Shown here one piece after another: positions 48,783 through 50,232 of a DNA stretch of 50,232 nt. The notes under the pieces were generated by a model. The model was not told where the DNA came from, did not search any database, and was given only the letters and a program-made list of their open reading frames with translations. The first letter of the stretch is position 1. Every line of letters starts with the position of its first letter. Made by a program: the position numbers and the translations under genes. The stretch covers positions 1 through 50,232 of the forward strand of contig JBOIEQ010000011.1 in NCBI GenBank assembly GCA_050741255.1, read 5' to 3'. The DNA comes from CAZXNF01 sp050741255 (GTDB lineage: Bacteria > Pseudomonadota > Gammaproteobacteria > Burkholderiales > SG8-41).

Positions 48783-49751
48783 TCAATCGGCCTTGGCGCC
48801 GGTTTCCTTGACGACCTTCGCCCACTTGGCGAGGTCGCGCTGGATGACGCCGGTGAATTGCGTGGAATTGCCGTAGACCATTTCGGTGCCGCGCAGCGCC
48901 ATGGCGTCGCGCAGGTGCTTGCTGTCGCCGAGCTTCGCGACATCGGCCTCGATCTTTTTCACGACCGCTGGCGGCGTGCCGGCTGGCGCGAAGAAGCCGT
49001 ACCACTGCGCGGCCTCGTAGCCGGGCAGTCCCGACTCGGCGACGGTCGGCAGCTCCGGCAACGCGGGATAGCGCTTCAACGTGGTCACCGCGAGCGCGCG
49101 CACCTTGCCGCTCTGCGCTAGGGGCAGCGCGGAAACGATGATGTCGATCATGTACTGCGTGCGGCCCGCCACCAGGTCCGGCAGCGCGGGGCCGCTGCCC
49201 TTGTAGGGCACATGCACGGCCTTGATGCCGGCGGCGAGGTTGAACTGTTCGGTCGCCAGGTGCGGCAGCGCGCCGCTGCCCGAGGAGGCGAAGGAGAGCT
49301 GGCCCGGTTTGGCCTTGGCGAGCGCGATCAGGTCCTTCACGGATTTCACCGGCAGCTCGTTGGTGACCACCAGCAGTTGCGGCGACAGCGCGAAGGAGGC
49401 GATGGCGATCAGGTCGCGGCGCGGGTCGTAGGGCAGCTTGTCGTAGACATTGGGCGCGACGACGATGCCGGCATTGACCCCCATCAGCAGCGTGTAGCCG
49501 TCGGCCGGCGCCTTGGCCACCACGTCGGTGCCGATGGTGGCGCCCGCGCCGCCGCGGTTGTCGGCGACCACGCCCTGGCCCCACTGCTCGGCGAGCGCCT
49601 GGCCCGCGGCCCGGCCCACGAAGTCGGAGGCGCCGCCCGGCGGAAACGGGATGACCATGCGCACCGGTTTCGTCGGATAGGTGTCGGCGAGCGCGGTGCC
49701 GCATGCGGCGGCGAGCAGGCAGGCGAGGGGGAGTGGCGTATGGCGCTTCAT
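48783..49751 (-). CDS. Bug-family (TctC-like) substrate-binding protein in the Atz cluster
   Basis: A 322-residue orphan Bug protein with a signal peptide (cleavage near GTALADT, about residue 23). It has YPTKPVRMVIPFPPGGASDFVGR, VVADNRGGAGATIGTD and LPTVAESGLPGYEAAQWYGFF motifs. It lies between the AtzF-like gene and the Dpp-type binding protein, one base downstream of the former. It may be a second receptor for a related substrate. Confidence 0.9.
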   Translation of the reverse strand: MKRHTPLPLACLLAAACGTALADTYPTKPVRMVIPFPPGGASDFVGRAAGQALAEQWGQGVVADNRGGAGATIGTDVVAKAPADGYTLLMGVNAGIVVAPNVYDKLPYDPRRDLIAIASFALSPQLLVVTNELPVKSVKDLIALAKAKPGQLSFASSGSGALPHLATEQFNLAAGIKAVHVPYKGSGPALPDLVAGRTQYMIDIIVSALPLAQSGKVRALAVTTLKRYPALPELPTVAESGLPGYEAAQWYGFFAPAGTPPAVVKKIEADVAKLGDSKHLRDAMALRGTEMVYGNSTQFTGVIQRDLAKWAKVVKETGAKAD

Positions 49752-49752
49752 G

Positions 49753-50232
49753 TCAGGCTCCTTGCAGGCGCAGCTGGGCGAACTTGCGCCAGCCGCCCAT
49801 GGCGGTGATGTCCTCACGGCCGGCGGTGGCGTAGGGCTCGCACAGGAAGCCCTTCACCGTTTCACCATCCTCGAGCGTGAGCGTGCCGATGCCGAGCGGC
49901 GCGGGAATGTCGGCGACGAAGGCGCCGAAGGCCGCGACCGGCAGTTCCCACACTTCGACGTCCACGCTCGCGCCACGCGCATCGCGCGCGACGTGCACCA
50001 GGCCCGGCTTGGGCGGCATCTGGTCGGCCAGCGCGTAGAGCCGGTAGTGCGGCGAGGTGCGGGTGCTGCGCACCAGGCGTGCACCGCGGGAGGTGAGCTG
50101 GTGGTTGAGTGGCATACCGGACAGATGGGCGCCGACCACCGCCATGCGGATCGTGTTCGCGGCGGCCCCTGGCGCGGCGTCGGTGGCGGCGGGGACGGCG
50201 GGGACGGGCAGCGGCGCGCGGCAGGCGCCGGC
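49753..50232 (-). CDS. atzF: Allophanate hydrolase C-terminal domain (AtzF-like), cut by window edge
   Basis: A partial gene: the 3' 159 codons are in the window and the frame stays open to the edge. The C-terminal domain has VVGAHLSGMPLNHQLTSRGARLVRSTRTSPHYRLYAL, then PAPLGIGTLTLEDGETVKGFLCEPYA and DITAMGGWRKF, as in AtzF/DUR1-type allophanate hydrolases. The upstream 29 in-frame codons form an Ala/Pro-rich linker expected between the amidase and C-terminal domains. AtzF hydrolyses allophanate to CO2 and ammonia; the C-terminal domain handles the decarboxylation step. Confidence 0.82.
   Translation of the reverse strand, partial: AGACRAPLPVPAVPAATDAAPGAAANTIRMAVVGAHLSGMPLNHQLTSRGARLVRSTRTSPHYRLYALADQMPPKPGLVHVARDARGASVDVEVWELPVAAFGAFVADIPAPLGIGTLTLEDGETVKGFLCEPYATAGREDITAMGGWRKFAQLRLQGA

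Noticed and set aside
1..50232. tRNA, rRNA or CRISPR arrays.
   Set aside because: No T-arm/anticodon pattern, rRNA-like block or regularly spaced 25-40 base repeats were found by eye; the inverted repeats listed lack CRISPR-type spacer periodicity.

Overview
The window is GC-rich chromosomal DNA from a bacterium that looks like a betaproteobacterium (Burkholderiales-like). The reasons are five orphan Bug-type (TctC-like) periplasmic solute-binding proteins, a PhaM-like PHA-granule protein, a Lys/Ala-rich histone H1-like protein, and many tightly packed ATGA-overlapping operons for organic-acid, amide and peptide use. I see no rRNA, tRNA, CRISPR array or complete transposase gene.

Layout. 1-1261: small proteins (DUF2442, H1-like, KTSC). 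1392-4835: a phosphonate/phosphite-type ABC importer (phnD-phnC-phnE-phnE) with no C-P lyase beside it, converging on a threonine aldolase. 5902-7298: a HAD phosphatase and a conserved hypothetical gene whose 5' end is partly duplicated upstream. 7676-10269: ettA coupled to a dihydroxyphthalate-decarboxylase-like protein. 10375-15620: three Bug proteins, a class II aldolase and a triple RidA-domain protein. 15708-25285: two membrane diguanylate cyclases, an EamA transporter, a large VIT-VWA-TPR-DUF2135 exported protein, an SDR and a phosphofructokinase. 25449-28333: a four-gene ECF sigma operon. 28450-32296: a candidate small RNA or leader, a lytic transglycosylase, a PhaM-like protein, a TauD dioxygenase and an HdrC/HdrB-like pair. 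32350-34760: a 2.4-kb AT-richer island of integron-cassette-like genes bracketed by inverted repeats. 34845-38001: Bug protein, FAH hydrolase, proline iminopeptidase. 38080-41038: a split-beta nitrile hydratase/thiocyanate-hydrolase-type operon with its own GntR regulator. 41047-41317: a MITE-like palindromic element. 41314-50232: one minus-strand operon with AtzF (cut by the window edge), a Bug protein, a Dpp-type ABC importer (five genes), AtzG, AtzE and AtzH/HpxZ, which together look like import and stepwise hydrolysis of a carboxylated biuret, ureide or oxalurate-like compound.

Two system-level observations stand out. First, the promoter regions of the ECF sigma operon and of the distant VIT-VWA gene share the same bipartite element (GTTTAACCCCGGCGG, then CGTTTA, with exactly 19 bases between AAC and CGT). 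This suggests a small ECF regulon with autoregulation and at least one exported target. Second, at least five unrelated families of short intergenic inverted repeats built from 7-11-base sub-repeats occur here. One of them has its two arms 2.4 kb apart with the cassette-like island between them. Another supplies the last codons and stop of a gene, and a separate MITE-like element supplies a stop codon.

The long antisense and alternative-frame ORFs in this GC-rich DNA are treated as shadows of the real genes. Functions are read from motifs by eye; no database search was possible.
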